The notes: generated from the letters alone by a model not told the origin. 64,000 nucleotides of DNA from UBA1189 sp045612065 (GCA_045612065.1 JAZKYH010000066.1:34262-98261), one strand, 5' to 3'. Shown: positions 50,631 to 60,196, counted from the stretch's first letter. Numbers and translations: made by a program.

Positions 50631-52367
50631 TTATTTACGAGCGAAAACCTTCTCTAAATCTTGCGATACGTTAATCATGAAGTCACCCATACGTTCAAGT
50701 TGGTTGATGATGTCCATGAAGTAAACACTGGTCTGATAATTGGTGCTACCATTTTCGATACCCTCAATCATGACATCACGATAGTTGTTACGCAGGTTAT
50801 TGAGGCGATCTTCTATTTTGTAGGCATTGGTAATGCTGACCAGTTTGCCTGTGTGTGCTGCCATAAGATTGGTTATCATCTCATCGTAGGCATCAATTAC
50901 CGCATCAGCCATAGTATTGAGTTTACGGGTAGTCGTAGCGTCAAAGTATTTCTTATGGATGTTCTTGCGTGTAAGGATGCGGCTGATGGCTGCACCCGAG
51001 TCGCCCAAGGACTCCAGTTCGCCCACAATCTTATACATAGACTTAATCTTCATCGAGGTGTTCTCGCTGATCTCATCGGCCGATACGGCATTGAGGAAGG
51101 AGGCTATTTCGTACTCGATGCGGTCGGATATCTCTTCGTATTTCACCAACTTCTCACATAGGGTCTCAAACTTGTCTGAATCGTTCTCATTAATCGCTGA
51201 ACGCGCATATTGTGCGCCCTTCTTCGAAATCTGCGCAAAGTGGATAATCTCGTCGAAGGCCTGCTCCACTGATAGTTCGGGAGTTGCGAGGGGGCCTGCA
51301 GCAATGTATTTGAGGCGGAAGCCCTCACTTTCTTGATTCTTGGGTGTACGAACAATCCAACTCACCGCCTTGGCTATCCATTCTGTGAACCATACGAGGA
51401 GTAGTGTATTGATAGTATTGAACAGAGTGTGCAGCATTGACAAGCCATACAGAGCAGCTGTGCTCTCGGGTGAGCCTTCGGTCACTACAGCAAAGCCATC
51501 TGCGGCTGGATTGGGTAGGCCAAAGAGTCCTTCGGTGATAGCACCTACCAAGCGGAGGAAAGGTCGGAAGAGGATGAGGGCCCACATCACGCCAAACACG
51601 TTGAAGACGGTGTGCGACATGGCGGCACGCTTGGCCTGTGTGTTACCCACCGAGGCGGCAATGTTGGCCGTGATAGTGGTGCCGATATTCTCGCCCAACA
51701 CCATGGCACAAGCCATATCGAAGGGTATCCAGCCCATGCTGAGCATAATGAGCGTGATGGCCATCGTAGCCGACGAGGACTGCAGGATGAGGGTCAGCAC
51801 GGTGCCGAAGGCAAGGAACAGAAGCACCGATCCGAAGCCGTGCGATGCCCATGAACTCACAAAGGCAAGCACCTCGGGAGTTTGACGCAGGTCGGGCACA
51901 GCATCCTTCATGAACGACAGGCCGAGGAACAGGAGGCTGAAGCCCACGATGAGTTCACCAATATGCTTGCGTCTGTCTTTCTTTGAGTTCGAGAAAAGAA
52001 AACCGAACAGCATCATCGGTACGGCAAGAATGGAGATGTCTGCCTTGAAGCCTAACCACGACACCAACCATGCCGTCACTGTAGTACCGATGTTAGCACC
52101 CATAATGACACCGATGGCCTGTGTCAGTGTGAGCAAGCCTGCATTAACGAAACTCACTACCATCACCGTGGTGGCCGATGAAGATTGTATCACCGAAGTG
52201 ATGCCCAATCCCGTCAAGACTCCCTTGAAAGGGTTAGAGGTCATAGCAGAAAGGAAGCCGCGCAGTCTATCACCTGCTGCCTTCTGCAGTCCCGAACTCA
52301 TCAGATTCATTCCGTATAGGAACATTCCCAATGCTCCCAGTAGTGTAAATATTTGTAATATTGCCAT
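50631..52367 (-). CDS. Na+/phosphate cotransporter family protein (NptA-like) with PhoU domain
   Basis: A 578-residue protein. Two inverted Na/Pi repeats are visible, each with a QSSSAT motif (IQSSSATTVMVVSFVNAG and LQSSSATMAITLIM). About 9-10 hydrophobic segments run to residue 345 or so. The remaining 230 residues are cytoplasmic, helical and PhoU-like (SIYKIVGELESLGD-type segment). It should take up phosphate driven by sodium. It is the second phosphate importer of the window besides the PiT protein at 9074-11383. Confidence 0.9.
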   Translation of the reverse strand: MAILQIFTLLGALGMFLYGMNLMSSGLQKAAGDRLRGFLSAMTSNPFKGVLTGLGITSVIQSSSATTVMVVSFVNAGLLTLTQAIGVIMGANIGTTVTAWLVSWLGFKADISILAVPMMLFGFLFSNSKKDRRKHIGELIVGFSLLFLGLSFMKDAVPDLRQTPEVLAFVSSWASHGFGSVLLFLAFGTVLTLILQSSSATMAITLIMLSMGWIPFDMACAMVLGENIGTTITANIAASVGNTQAKRAAMSHTVFNVFGVMWALILFRPFLRLVGAITEGLFGLPNPAADGFAVVTEGSPESTAALYGLSMLHTLFNTINTLLLVWFTEWIAKAVSWIVRTPKNQESEGFRLKYIAAGPLATPELSVEQAFDEIIHFAQISKKGAQYARSAINENDSDKFETLCEKLVKYEEISDRIEYEIASFLNAVSADEISENTSMKIKSMYKIVGELESLGDSGAAISRILTRKNIHKKYFDATTTRKLNTMADAVIDAYDEMITNLMAAHTGKLVSITNAYKIEDRLNNLRNNYRDVMIEGIENGSTNYQTSVYFMDIINQLERMGDFMINVSQDLEKVFARK

Positions 52368-52529
52368 AGTTTAATTAATTTTGTTGTTGTGAAGATAATG
52401 CCTATAAGCCTTGCAAGAGAGCAGCAGTACAACGTCTCTCAATCACGAAGTTGATTTCGCCTATTACGAGTGACAAAAAGGCGAATAAGACTTACTATAA
52501 GCAGTAGCGTTATCATTAGAATTTATTAC

Positions 52530-54203
52530 TTATAAAGCCATAAGAATAAGTATTTGAGCAGTCACCACGCGTAAGAACATAGTCAGAGGATATACCGTAG
52601 AATACGCTACTGAAGCTTGGTTGTTGCCACAGATTTCATTGCTGTAGGCCAGCGCAGGAGGATCGGTCATCGCGCCAGAAATGAGTCCAGCAATCGTAAA
52701 GTAACTGAGTTTACACTTCATACGGGCAATGACACCAATGACAAGACAAGGAATAGTGGTAATGAGGAAACCATAGAGTATCCACCAATAACCACCACCG
52801 AGGATAGTGTCTACAAAGCCATCGCCCGCACCTATACCCACCGAAGCGAGGAAAAGGGTGATGCCAATCTGGCGTATCATCTTATTGGCCGACGAGGTGG
52901 TGTAGGTCACCAGCCTCATCTGCGGTCCAAACTTACTGATCAGGATAGACACAATAAGCGGGCCACCTGCCAAGCCCAATTTTACAGGCACAGGGACATT
53001 GGGAATGAAGATGGGCAATGAGCCCAGCACTACACCCAAGGCGATACCGAGGAAGATGGCTGCGAGATTGGGCTCTTCGAGACGTTTCACCGAGTTGCCC
53101 ATAAGTTTTGAAATTTTCTGTATGCTTTCGGGCTTGCCCACCACCACTACACGGTCGCCCAATTGGAGCAACAGGTGAGGATCTGCGATGAGGTCGACAC
53201 CTGCACGTGAGATACGTGAGATGGTCACGTTGAAGGTTTGGCGCAGTTTGAGGTCTCCCAATCGCTTGCCGTTGATACGGGGATTGGTGATAATGAAACG
53301 CTCGGCAGTGAGGTTGTTGGCCTCGATAGCATCCCACTCTGCCATGTTCATATCGATACGCGGACCGATGAGTAGAGAGAGGGCTTCGACTTCGAGGGGT
53401 GAAGCGACGAGGCAAATCTTGTCGCCCATACCCAATGTGGTGTTAGACTCGGCCAACTCAATATCGTGGGTACGTTCGTGCAGCACACGAGTAACCACAC
53501 ACTTGCGTCCGAAGAGTTCCTGAATCTCACGGATGGTATGTCCGCACACCGAATCGTTATGCACTTCGAGGGTGACTGCTTCAAGTTGCTCGGCATTTTC
53601 CTTGTTACGTTCCATCATGATGCGCCGCTCGTTGTCAAAGTTGACACGAAAGATGCGCTTCAGAACAATGATACTGAGGATGATACCCACCACACCGAGC
53701 GGATATGCTACGGCATAGCCTTGTGCAATGGTAGTGTTGACCTCGCCCGTCATGTCATAATAGGTCTGCTGTGCGGCACCCATACCAGGAGTATTGGTGA
53801 CAGCGCCACTGAGCACGCCTACCATATCGACAAGGCTGGTACCCGTGATGAGGTGTATGGCATAGGCCGTACAGCAACCTAAAAGCACGATACCTGCAGC
53901 CAACATGTTGAGAGTGACACCTCCCTTGCGGAACGAAGAGAAGAAACCTGGCCCCACCTCCAAACCGATGGAGTAGATGAAGAGGATAAGTCCAAATTCC
54001 TTGACGAAGTGGGCAGTTGTATGATCAAGCAGGAAGCCAAAGTGACCGGCTATAATACCCACAAAGAGTATCCATGTGACTCCCAATGAGACACTTCCAA
54101 ACTTGATTCGATTAAGGCCAAGGCCAATGGCAATAACAGTGGCCACAATGAATACAGAGTGGGCAACACCATTGCCTATAAAGAGATTTATCAGCCATTC
54201 CAT
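52530..54203 (-). CDS. AspT/YidE-family putative transporter with RCK_C domains
   Basis: A 557-residue protein of the aspartate-alanine exchanger (AAE) superfamily. Two hydrophobic repeats of about five segments each (MEWLINLFIGNG onward, and LAAIFLGIALGVVLG onward) flank a soluble middle of about 190 residues. That middle has two TrkA_C/RCK_C-like modules (GHTIREIQELFGRKC and INGKRLGDLKLRQTF). The repeats contain GLEVGPGFF and TNTPGMGAAQQTY. Relatives include aspartate:alanine exchangers and uncharacterised YidE proteins; the substrate is unknown. RCK_C domains can bind small ligands such as c-di-AMP in other families. Confidence 0.82.
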   Translation of the reverse strand: MEWLINLFIGNGVAHSVFIVATVIAIGLGLNRIKFGSVSLGVTWILFVGIIAGHFGFLLDHTTAHFVKEFGLILFIYSIGLEVGPGFFSSFRKGGVTLNMLAAGIVLLGCCTAYAIHLITGTSLVDMVGVLSGAVTNTPGMGAAQQTYYDMTGEVNTTIAQGYAVAYPLGVVGIILSIIVLKRIFRVNFDNERRIMMERNKENAEQLEAVTLEVHNDSVCGHTIREIQELFGRKCVVTRVLHERTHDIELAESNTTLGMGDKICLVASPLEVEALSLLIGPRIDMNMAEWDAIEANNLTAERFIITNPRINGKRLGDLKLRQTFNVTISRISRAGVDLIADPHLLLQLGDRVVVVGKPESIQKISKLMGNSVKRLEEPNLAAIFLGIALGVVLGSLPIFIPNVPVPVKLGLAGGPLIVSILISKFGPQMRLVTYTTSSANKMIRQIGITLFLASVGIGAGDGFVDTILGGGYWWILYGFLITTIPCLVIGVIARMKCKLSYFTIAGLISGAMTDPPALAYSNEICGNNQASVAYSTVYPLTMFLRVVTAQILILMAL

Positions 54204-54296
54204 AATGTGAAAAATCTTTTTTCTTTATTTCTTAAACAACCTATCTTATTAAAATAACTAAAGGTTATGTATAAATTATTATTTTAGACTAATGCA

Positions 54297-55250
54297 TCAG
54301 AACAGCCACACCATATAGCCGGCATAGATAAGCAGAAAGATTAGCGCGTCCTTGCGGTCGAGCATGTGTTTTTTAAAGGTGCTGGTAGCGGCCAACAAGA
54401 TAAGGCTAGAGAGGAGCATCACACCCCAATCGACGAAAGTGATGCCACCCATCGTGAGCGGACAGATGGTGGAGGCGGCACCGAGGATAAGCAAGAGGTT
54501 GAAGATGTTGCTGCCCACGATATTGCCGAGGGCCATCTGCCCCTTCTGCTTGGTGACGGCAATGACAGAGGATACCAACTCGGGAAGTGAGGTGCCTCCT
54601 GCAACGATGGTCAGACCAATGATGGCTTCGGACACTCCCCACTGCCGAGCGATGGCTGAAGCAGAGTCGACGAACAGGTTACCACCATAGATGAGTCCGC
54701 CCAAGCCCACGACGATGGCAATGACACATACCGAGGTATAGCGATAGAGCCCTGTGGGAGCAGCAACTACGTCATCAGCGTCTTGAGCATCCCTGCCACC
54801 CCGCAAAGAGTACCATAGGTAGAGGGCAAAGAGCACGAGCAGCAAGAGTCCATCGATGCGGCCCAAGCCATACTCGCCACGCAAAACACCCCCCAGCACG
54901 CACAGGGCTATGACAAGCACCGAGGCGCCGATATTGAGGGGGATGTCACGACGGACATTATCACGTGTGTAGTTGATGGGCATTAGGAGGGCGGTGATGC
55001 CGAGGATGAGCAACACATTAAAGATATTGCTGCCCACGACATTACCGATGGCGATATCGCTATGCCCACCGACAGAGGAGATGACGCTCACCACCAACTC
55101 GGGAGCGCTGGTACCCATACCCACGATGGTGGCTCCGATGATGTATTCAGACATGTGGTATCGACGGGCAATGGCTGCTGCACCATCGACCAGCCAGTTG
55201 GCTCCTACAACGAGGAGCACAAGGCTGAGAATAAGCATTAGGTAAGTCAT
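54297..55250 (-). CDS. Calcium/sodium antiporter (YrbG-like, CaCA family)
   Basis: A 317-residue membrane protein with ten or so helices in two inverted halves. Each half has the exchanger alpha-repeat: VGMGTSAPELVVSVISSVGGH and VAGGTSLPELVSSVIA, both followed by GNIVGSNIFN-type motifs. It should exchange Ca2+ for Na+ across the inner membrane. The next upstream gene (55257-55751) ends six bases before this start, so the two are cotranscribed. Confidence 0.92.
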   Translation of the reverse strand: MTYLMLILSLVLLVVGANWLVDGAAAIARRYHMSEYIIGATIVGMGTSAPELVVSVISSVGGHSDIAIGNVVGSNIFNVLLILGITALLMPINYTRDNVRRDIPLNIGASVLVIALCVLGGVLRGEYGLGRIDGLLLLVLFALYLWYSLRGGRDAQDADDVVAAPTGLYRYTSVCVIAIVVGLGGLIYGGNLFVDSASAIARQWGVSEAIIGLTIVAGGTSLPELVSSVIAVTKQKGQMALGNIVGSNIFNLLLILGAASTICPLTMGGITFVDWGVMLLSSLILLAATSTFKKHMLDRKDALIFLLIYAGYMVWLF

Positions 55251-55256
55251 CGGAAA

Positions 55257-55751
55257 TTATCTCTTCATGGTAACCCAATCTGTCTTAGCCTCGAATCCGT
55301 GAGGTTCATATTTGAACAAACGGGCAGCATGAAAGAGGTGGTCTTCCGATTCGAGGAGTTCAACTAAAAGTCCTCCAGCATCATCGTTCTTGAGTGCTTT
55401 GAGACGGGCTGTATTACCCTCTTCGAGGCAGCGGAGCACATCGGGCAGCAAGGCTACGTTGAAACTATAAGACTCCTTCTTGACAACACTACCAGTGGGG
55501 ACATAGATAAGTTTACTGCTACGGCCGAAGAATTTATATATAGCCAAAACTGCAAAGATGGCCACAAGAGCCAACTGCACAAGACATAGGGTGCTATCCT
55601 TGTCGGGTTGTTGGCTATAGATAACGAAAAGCACTACGGCTATGAGTAACCACAAGAGCGCTTGTGTACGGTTTGAAGACTTTGTTTCGTTGATACACTC
55701 GGGATAGGTTGCCTGCATAGCAGAGGCAGCCTCATTCATTATTGTTTGCAT
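55257..55751 (-). CDS. Two-helix membrane hypothetical protein
   Basis: A 164-residue protein with two adjacent hydrophobic segments (about 32-46 and 55-70: LLWLLIAVVLFVIYS and LVQLALVAIFAVLAIYKFF). A soluble C-terminal domain of about 90 residues follows (SLLPDVLRCLEEGN-like, ending TDWVTMKR). I do not recognise the family. It is directly upstream of the calcium antiporter gene (six-base gap). The upstream gap contains heptad repeats rather than a clear promoter. Confidence 0.7.
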   Translation of the reverse strand: MQTIMNEAASAMQATYPECINETKSSNRTQALLWLLIAVVLFVIYSQQPDKDSTLCLVQLALVAIFAVLAIYKFFGRSSKLIYVPTGSVVKKESYSFNVALLPDVLRCLEEGNTARLKALKNDDAGGLLVELLESEDHLFHAARLFKYEPHGFEAKTDWVTMKR

Positions 55752-55780
55752 AGAGATATAGTTTCTTTATATAGGTTAAT

Positions 55781-55887
55781 GTTAGGATGTTGGTAGGTTT
55801 AGGGTGTAAAGTTTAGTGTACATCAACATTGTGCATAGCCCACACTACACACTAAACACTAAACACTAAACAATACACACTAAACAA
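55781..55887. repeat. Degenerate 7-bp-period repeat array in two inverted halves
   Basis: The left half reads GTTAGGA, TGTTGGT, AGGTTTA and GGGTGTA in register. The right half (from about 55842) reads ACACTAC, ACACTAA, ACACTAA, ACACTAA, ACAATAC and ACACTAA. The halves are inverted relative to each other and separated by about 20 unique bases. The array fills most of the 161-base gap between two hypothetical genes. Confidence 0.7.
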
Positions 55888-55912
55888 AAATTAGTTAACT
55901 ATAAAGAATCCC

Positions 55913-56335
55913 CTAACATCTCATCTGACAACGATGATAGATGAAATATCCTATATGGAAACGTATGGATGCAATGGTGTGACACTGCGTATGGTTCAGA
56001 CCTTTTGTTGCAGTGTTACCACATAGATAGACAATAGCTTCACGAACGGTGCGCTGCAAGGGATTGCTTGACGAGAAAGAGCGACCCGCCGACGTGCGCA
56101 AATGCAGCGTGTTGGACGATAGCCCGAAACGATTAGTTTCATGCAGGTGAGTGAGGATATCGTTTTCGGGAGCACTAACCACAGCATCGCTTGATGTCTC
56201 TCCTGCGACGTACTCACATAGAGTCGCAGCAGCCTGCTCCGACTCCATCACTGGTTTGTCGGAACTCGCCACGCATAGCAACAATAATGCGACTATGCAT
56301 GACATCCATCTGAATCTGCAGAACTCTATTTTCAT
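55913..56335 (-). CDS. Small secreted or membrane-anchored hypothetical protein
   Basis: A 140-residue protein. The N-terminus (KIEFCRFRWMSCIVALLLLCVAS) looks like a signal peptide or single anchor ending before SSDKPVME. The rest is polar, with scattered cysteines and histidines near the C-terminus (HIGYFIYHRCQMRC). I do not recognise a family and it may be clade-specific. I start at the ATG 56333-56335. A TACATTTG box (56345-56352) lies only 9 bases upstream, so the mRNA may be nearly leaderless. No -33 box is seen. Confidence 0.55.
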   Translation of the reverse strand: MKIEFCRFRWMSCIVALLLLCVASSDKPVMESEQAAATLCEYVAGETSSDAVVSAPENDILTHLHETNRFGLSSNTLHLRTSAGRSFSSSNPLQRTVREAIVYLCGNTATKGLNHTQCHTIASIRFHIGYFIYHRCQMRC

Positions 56336-56399
56336 AGCGATGTGCAAATGTACGGTTTTATTTCTTAAAAATAGCCTTAAAAGCAAATAAATACCCTAT

Positions 56400-57842
56400 T
56401 TACTTTACACCCTCGGAAATGAGCAATAGTTTGTCTCCCACTTGCAGATGTAGCGAGCCGTTGGGCACAAGAAACTCTTTACCTCGTTTGACAATCATCA
56501 CAAGCGCTCCCTCGGGAAGAGACACCTCCTTGAGGGTGTCGCCATCCTCGAGCATCTCGGGAGTAACGACAAGGTCAGCAAGCTCGGTGTCAATCTCGTC
56601 GGGCAACTCTACCCCAAAGTCGTTTCCCGTCTTTTCCATCGGAGCCGACAAGCCGAGTTTGCGGGCAAAGAGGGGTAATGTAGTACCTTGCATCAACAAC
56701 GAGAGCAGGGTGATAAAGAAGACGATATTGAAGATCATCTGCGAGCCTTCAATGCCTGCCACAACAGGATAGGTGGCAAAAATGATGGGTACGGCACCGC
56801 GCAAGCCTACCCATGAGATATAAGCCTTGGAACGGAAGGTGATGTTCTTGAAAGGCATGAGGCTAAGGAACACGCTCAAGGGACGCCCTACGAGCACCAT
56901 AAAGCCTGCGATGAGGATGGACACCAGGGCTACATCGAGCATCTCGTGCGGATTGACAAGCAAGCCGAGGAGGATGAACATGATGATTTGGAAGAGCCAG
57001 GTGAGCCCGTCAAAGAAGGTACAGATTTCCTTACGGTTGGCGATGCGGGCATTGCCTATCATCATACCGGCAAGGTATACGGCAAGGTAACCGTTACCCT
57101 TGAAAAGGTCGGTGACGGCAAAAGTAAAGAAGGCGACAGCAAGCATGAAGATGGGATAGAGCGACTTGTTGTCGAGGTTGAGTTTGTTGATAACATACAC
57201 GGCCAACCGACCGAGACCATAACCAATGGCACCACCAAAGACAAACTGCTGCCCAAAAGAGAGCAGTATGTTGCCGATGCCGCTCACCTCTTGGTTGACA
57301 AACTGGATGAGCACGATGGTGAGCATATAGGCCATGGGGTCGTTACTTCCACTCTCCAACTCAAGCATAGGACGAAGGTTGTGCTTGAGATTCATCTTCT
57401 GCTGACGAAGAATAGCAAATACCGAAGCCGAGTCGGTAGACGACATGGTGGCTGCCAATAACAGCGAGGGGAGGAAAGCAAAGTGGATATTGGCCCACCG
57501 CATGCCCGAGAGCCACCAAATAAAGGTACCCGTGATAAGGGCAGTGAACAATACTCCTACGGTAGAGAGCACAAGACCGGGGCCCAGCACAGGCTTAATC
57601 TCACGAAACTTAGTATCCATACCACCCGAGAAAAGGATGATGCAGAGAGCTATCATACCGACGAACTGTGCATCTGCCATGTCATCGAACTGCAAGCCGA
57701 GACCATCGGTACCGAAAAGCATACCTACCACAAGGAACAACAAAAGGGTGGGCACACCGAAGCGAGCGCTGGTCTTGCTCACGGCGATGCTGACAAACAG
57801 CAGAATAGAACCAATAAGGAGTATGTTTCCTGAAGTAATCAT
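56400..57842 (-). CDS. Potassium/proton antiporter, CPA1 type with TrkA_C domain
   Basis: A 480-residue protein with about 12 hydrophobic segments of the Na+/H+ exchanger fold. Visible are SGGMDTKFREIKPVLGPG, the AATMSSTDSASVFAIL helix, ELESGSNDPMAY, and SWVGLRGAVPIIFAT. The last 80 residues are cytoplasmic with a TrkA_C/RCK_C-like domain (VSLPEGALVMIVKRGKEFLVP). This is the organisation of CvrA/NhaP2-type K+(Na+)/H+ antiporters. It should expel potassium or sodium in exchange for protons. A TAACTTTG box lies at 57888-57895. Confidence 0.88.
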   Translation of the reverse strand: MITSGNILLIGSILLFVSIAVSKTSARFGVPTLLLFLVVGMLFGTDGLGLQFDDMADAQFVGMIALCIILFSGGMDTKFREIKPVLGPGLVLSTVGVLFTALITGTFIWWLSGMRWANIHFAFLPSLLLAATMSSTDSASVFAILRQQKMNLKHNLRPMLELESGSNDPMAYMLTIVLIQFVNQEVSGIGNILLSFGQQFVFGGAIGYGLGRLAVYVINKLNLDNKSLYPIFMLAVAFFTFAVTDLFKGNGYLAVYLAGMMIGNARIANRKEICTFFDGLTWLFQIIMFILLGLLVNPHEMLDVALVSILIAGFMVLVGRPLSVFLSLMPFKNITFRSKAYISWVGLRGAVPIIFATYPVVAGIEGSQMIFNIVFFITLLSLLMQGTTLPLFARKLGLSAPMEKTGNDFGVELPDEIDTELADLVVTPEMLEDGDTLKEVSLPEGALVMIVKRGKEFLVPNGSLHLQVGDKLLLISEGVK

Positions 57843-58247
57843 AGGACGTTTCGTTTAATTCTTGATGACTGGAGTTGTTTTGGTGTGCAAAGTTACTTTA
57901 TTTTCTCGTATTACCCATCTATTGAAAGGTAATACATAAGAGAAAGGACCTTAAAATAGGTTGCAACTGTAATCAATTTAAAAAAAGGTGACTACGGGAA
58001 GAGGTGAAGAGCAACATCTTCCACATAAACGAATAGTCATGGATGGCGGTTCGGGGAGTAGAGCCACACAAAACGCCTCCCGCCCGGACGACAAGGTCCA
58101 GGCGGGAGGCTGTACAACAGCGCTTATGGCAGGCTTGCTACAATATGGGATTACAGCATGAACCTATAGATATTTGCGATATCTTCTTCCTTAAGCACAA
58201 GAAATATCGCAATGACCTCACCCCATCACTTCCCAACTCACTTTTTC
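57843..58247. other. Gene-free gap with strong hairpins
   Basis: A nested hairpin lies at 58075-58110: GCCTCCCGCC pairs with GGCGGGAGGC, and an inner GGAC pairs with GTCC around a GACAAG loop. TTGCGATAT (58174-58182) pairs with ATATCGCAA (58204-58212), possibly the sufS terminator. On the minus strand TAACTTTG (57888-57895) is a candidate -7 box for the antiporter gene. No coding region is credible. Confidence 0.6.
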
Positions 58248-59462
58248 TTAAAACATCTTCCTCACCCTATCCACAGCAGCTACGAGGGCATCAACCTCCT
58301 CCATCGTGTTGTATAGGGCAAACGAGGCGCGCACGGTGCCGGGGATGCCCATGCGCTGCATCAAGGGTTGGGCACAGTGATGGCCGGTGCGCACGGCTAT
58401 GCCGAGGCGGTCGAGCAGAGTACCAAGGTCAGAGGGGTGTATGTCGCCCACGTTGAAGGAGATGACGGCTCCGCGCTCTTCGGCCTCGCCGATGATGCGC
58501 ATCGCGGGTATCTCGCGCAAGCGCTGTAGGGCATAGTCGGTGAGCGCCTTCTCATGAGCGAGGATGTTGTCCATGCCAAGGGCCGACACGTAGTCGAGGG
58601 CGTGCATGAGGGCAGTAGTACCGATATAGTCGGGGGTGCCAGCCTCGAACTTATAGGGAAGCTCGTTGAAGGTGGTGCGGTCGAACGAGACGGTCTGTAT
58701 CATCTCGCCACCACCCTGATAGGGGGGCATACGGTCGAGCCAGCGCTCCTTGCCATAGAGCACACCAATGCCTGTGGGGCCATAGACCTTGTGAGCACTA
58801 AAAGCATAGAAGTCGGCATCGAGCTCCTGCACGTCGACCTTGATGTGGGGCACGCTCTGCGCACCGTCGACGGCAAAGGGCACATCGTGCTCGTGGGCAA
58901 TGCGTATCATCTCCCTGATGGGGTTCACCGTGCCCAGCACGTTGGACACGTGCATCACTGACACCAGGCGGGTGCGCTCGTTGAAGAGCTTCACGTACTC
59001 GTCCATGCAGATCTCGCCCTTGTCGGTAATGGGTATCACGCGCAGTTTGATGCCCTTGCGCGCTTCGAGCAGCTGCCAGGGCACGATGTTGCTGTGGTGC
59101 TCCATCGCCGATACGATGACCTCGTCGCCTTCGTGAAGGAACACCTCACCGAACGATGAGGCAAGGAGGTTGATGGCCTCGGTGGTACCGCGCGTGAAGA
59201 TGATCTCGCTGGTGGAGGCAGCGCCGATGAAGGCGCGCACACGCTCGCGCGAAGCCTCGTGCAGCTTGGTAGCCTCCTGCGAGAGGTAGTGCACGCCACG
59301 GTGCACGTTGGCATTGACCGAATAGTACTCCTCGGTGATGGCATCGACCACACATCTGGGTTTCTGAGTGGTGGCGCCATTGTCGAGATACACCAAAGGC
59401 TTGCCATACACCTGGCGGTCGAGGATGGGGAAATCTTTGCGGATTAAGTCTATATCGTACAT
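58248..59462 (-). CDS. sufS: Cysteine desulfurase SufS
   Basis: A 404-residue PLP enzyme that takes sulfur from cysteine for Fe-S cluster assembly. The PLP lysine is K225 in FSAHKVYGPTGIG, and the persulfide cysteine is C363 in RTGHHCAQPLM. The short group II loop around C363 marks it as SufS rather than IscS/NifS. Length is normal. The usual sufBCD neighbours are not upstream: radC comes next, so either the suf operon is split or those genes lie elsewhere. Confidence 0.95.
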   Translation of the reverse strand: MYDIDLIRKDFPILDRQVYGKPLVYLDNGATTQKPRCVVDAITEEYYSVNANVHRGVHYLSQEATKLHEASRERVRAFIGAASTSEIIFTRGTTEAINLLASSFGEVFLHEGDEVIVSAMEHHSNIVPWQLLEARKGIKLRVIPITDKGEICMDEYVKLFNERTRLVSVMHVSNVLGTVNPIREMIRIAHEHDVPFAVDGAQSVPHIKVDVQELDADFYAFSAHKVYGPTGIGVLYGKERWLDRMPPYQGGGEMIQTVSFDRTTFNELPYKFEAGTPDYIGTTALMHALDYVSALGMDNILAHEKALTDYALQRLREIPAMRIIGEAEERGAVISFNVGDIHPSDLGTLLDRLGIAVRTGHHCAQPLMQRMGIPGTVRASFALYNTMEEVDALVAAVDRVRKMF

Positions 59463-59505
59463 GACACTGCTTTTTTCTCTTTATGCTGCAAAAGTAATAT
59501 TTTTT

Positions 59506-60192
59506 TTATAATCGGCCCTCGTCGGCATAACTGTAATAGCCGTTATCGGTGAAAATAACGTGGTCGACAAGGTTCAGGTTCAAGAGCCGTGCTGCCTCGC
59601 GTAACTGGTTTGTGAGACGGTCGTCGTGCGTACTGGGACGCAGATTGCCCGAGGGGTGATTATGGCACAGGATAAGGTTGGTGGCACGCTTGAGCAGCGC
59701 CTCGCGCAGGATGATGCGCACATCGACCACCGTCTCGGTGAGGCCTCCTACACCGATGCGTACCGAGTCGAGAACTACAGACGACTGATTGAGAAGCAAC
59801 ACGTGGCACTCCTCTACGGCAAGGTCGCGCATCATGGGATAGAAATAGTCGTACACTTGGGCTGCCGAGCGAACCTGTCGACGCTCGGGTTGCTCCACGG
59901 CACGCCGACGGCCCAGTTCACAAGCGGCAAGGATGGTGATGGCCTTGGCCGGACCGATGCCCTTGAAGTGGCACAACTCCTCCACACTGAGACGCCCTAC
60001 ACGGTCGAGGCTATCACCATGAGCGGCCAGCACCTTCTGCATGAGGCTCACGGCAGAGTCATCTCCACTGCCCGACCCTATCAGAATAGCCAGCAGTTCG
60101 GCATTGGTCAAGGCCTGAGCACCCTTGCTCATCATCTTTTCGCGTGGGCGGTCCTCCTCGGCCCAACGATTTATTGACAACTTATCTACCAT
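59506..60192 (-). CDS. radC: RadC/JAB-domain protein
   Basis: A 228-residue RadC. An N-terminal helix-hairpin-helix (CHFKGIGPAKAI, about 74-86) precedes a JAB/MPN metalloprotease-like domain. Its zinc motif HNHPSG plus THDD contains H177, H179 and D190. Despite its historical name its function is not settled. It sits 43 bases upstream of sufS on the same strand. The gap upstream contains 7-bp-period repeats rather than a clear promoter. Confidence 0.94.
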   Translation of the reverse strand: MVDKLSINRWAEEDRPREKMMSKGAQALTNAELLAILIGSGSGDDSAVSLMQKVLAAHGDSLDRVGRLSVEELCHFKGIGPAKAITILAACELGRRRAVEQPERRQVRSAAQVYDYFYPMMRDLAVEECHVLLLNQSSVVLDSVRIGVGGLTETVVDVRIILREALLKRATNLILCHNHPSGNLRPSTHDDRLTNQLREAARLLNLNLVDHVIFTDNGYYSYADEGRL

Positions 60193-60196
60193 GGTT

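Noticed and set aside
55781..55887. Heptad repeats as a possible CRISPR array
   Set aside because: Units are 7 bp and contiguous with no spacers; no cas genes are present in the window.
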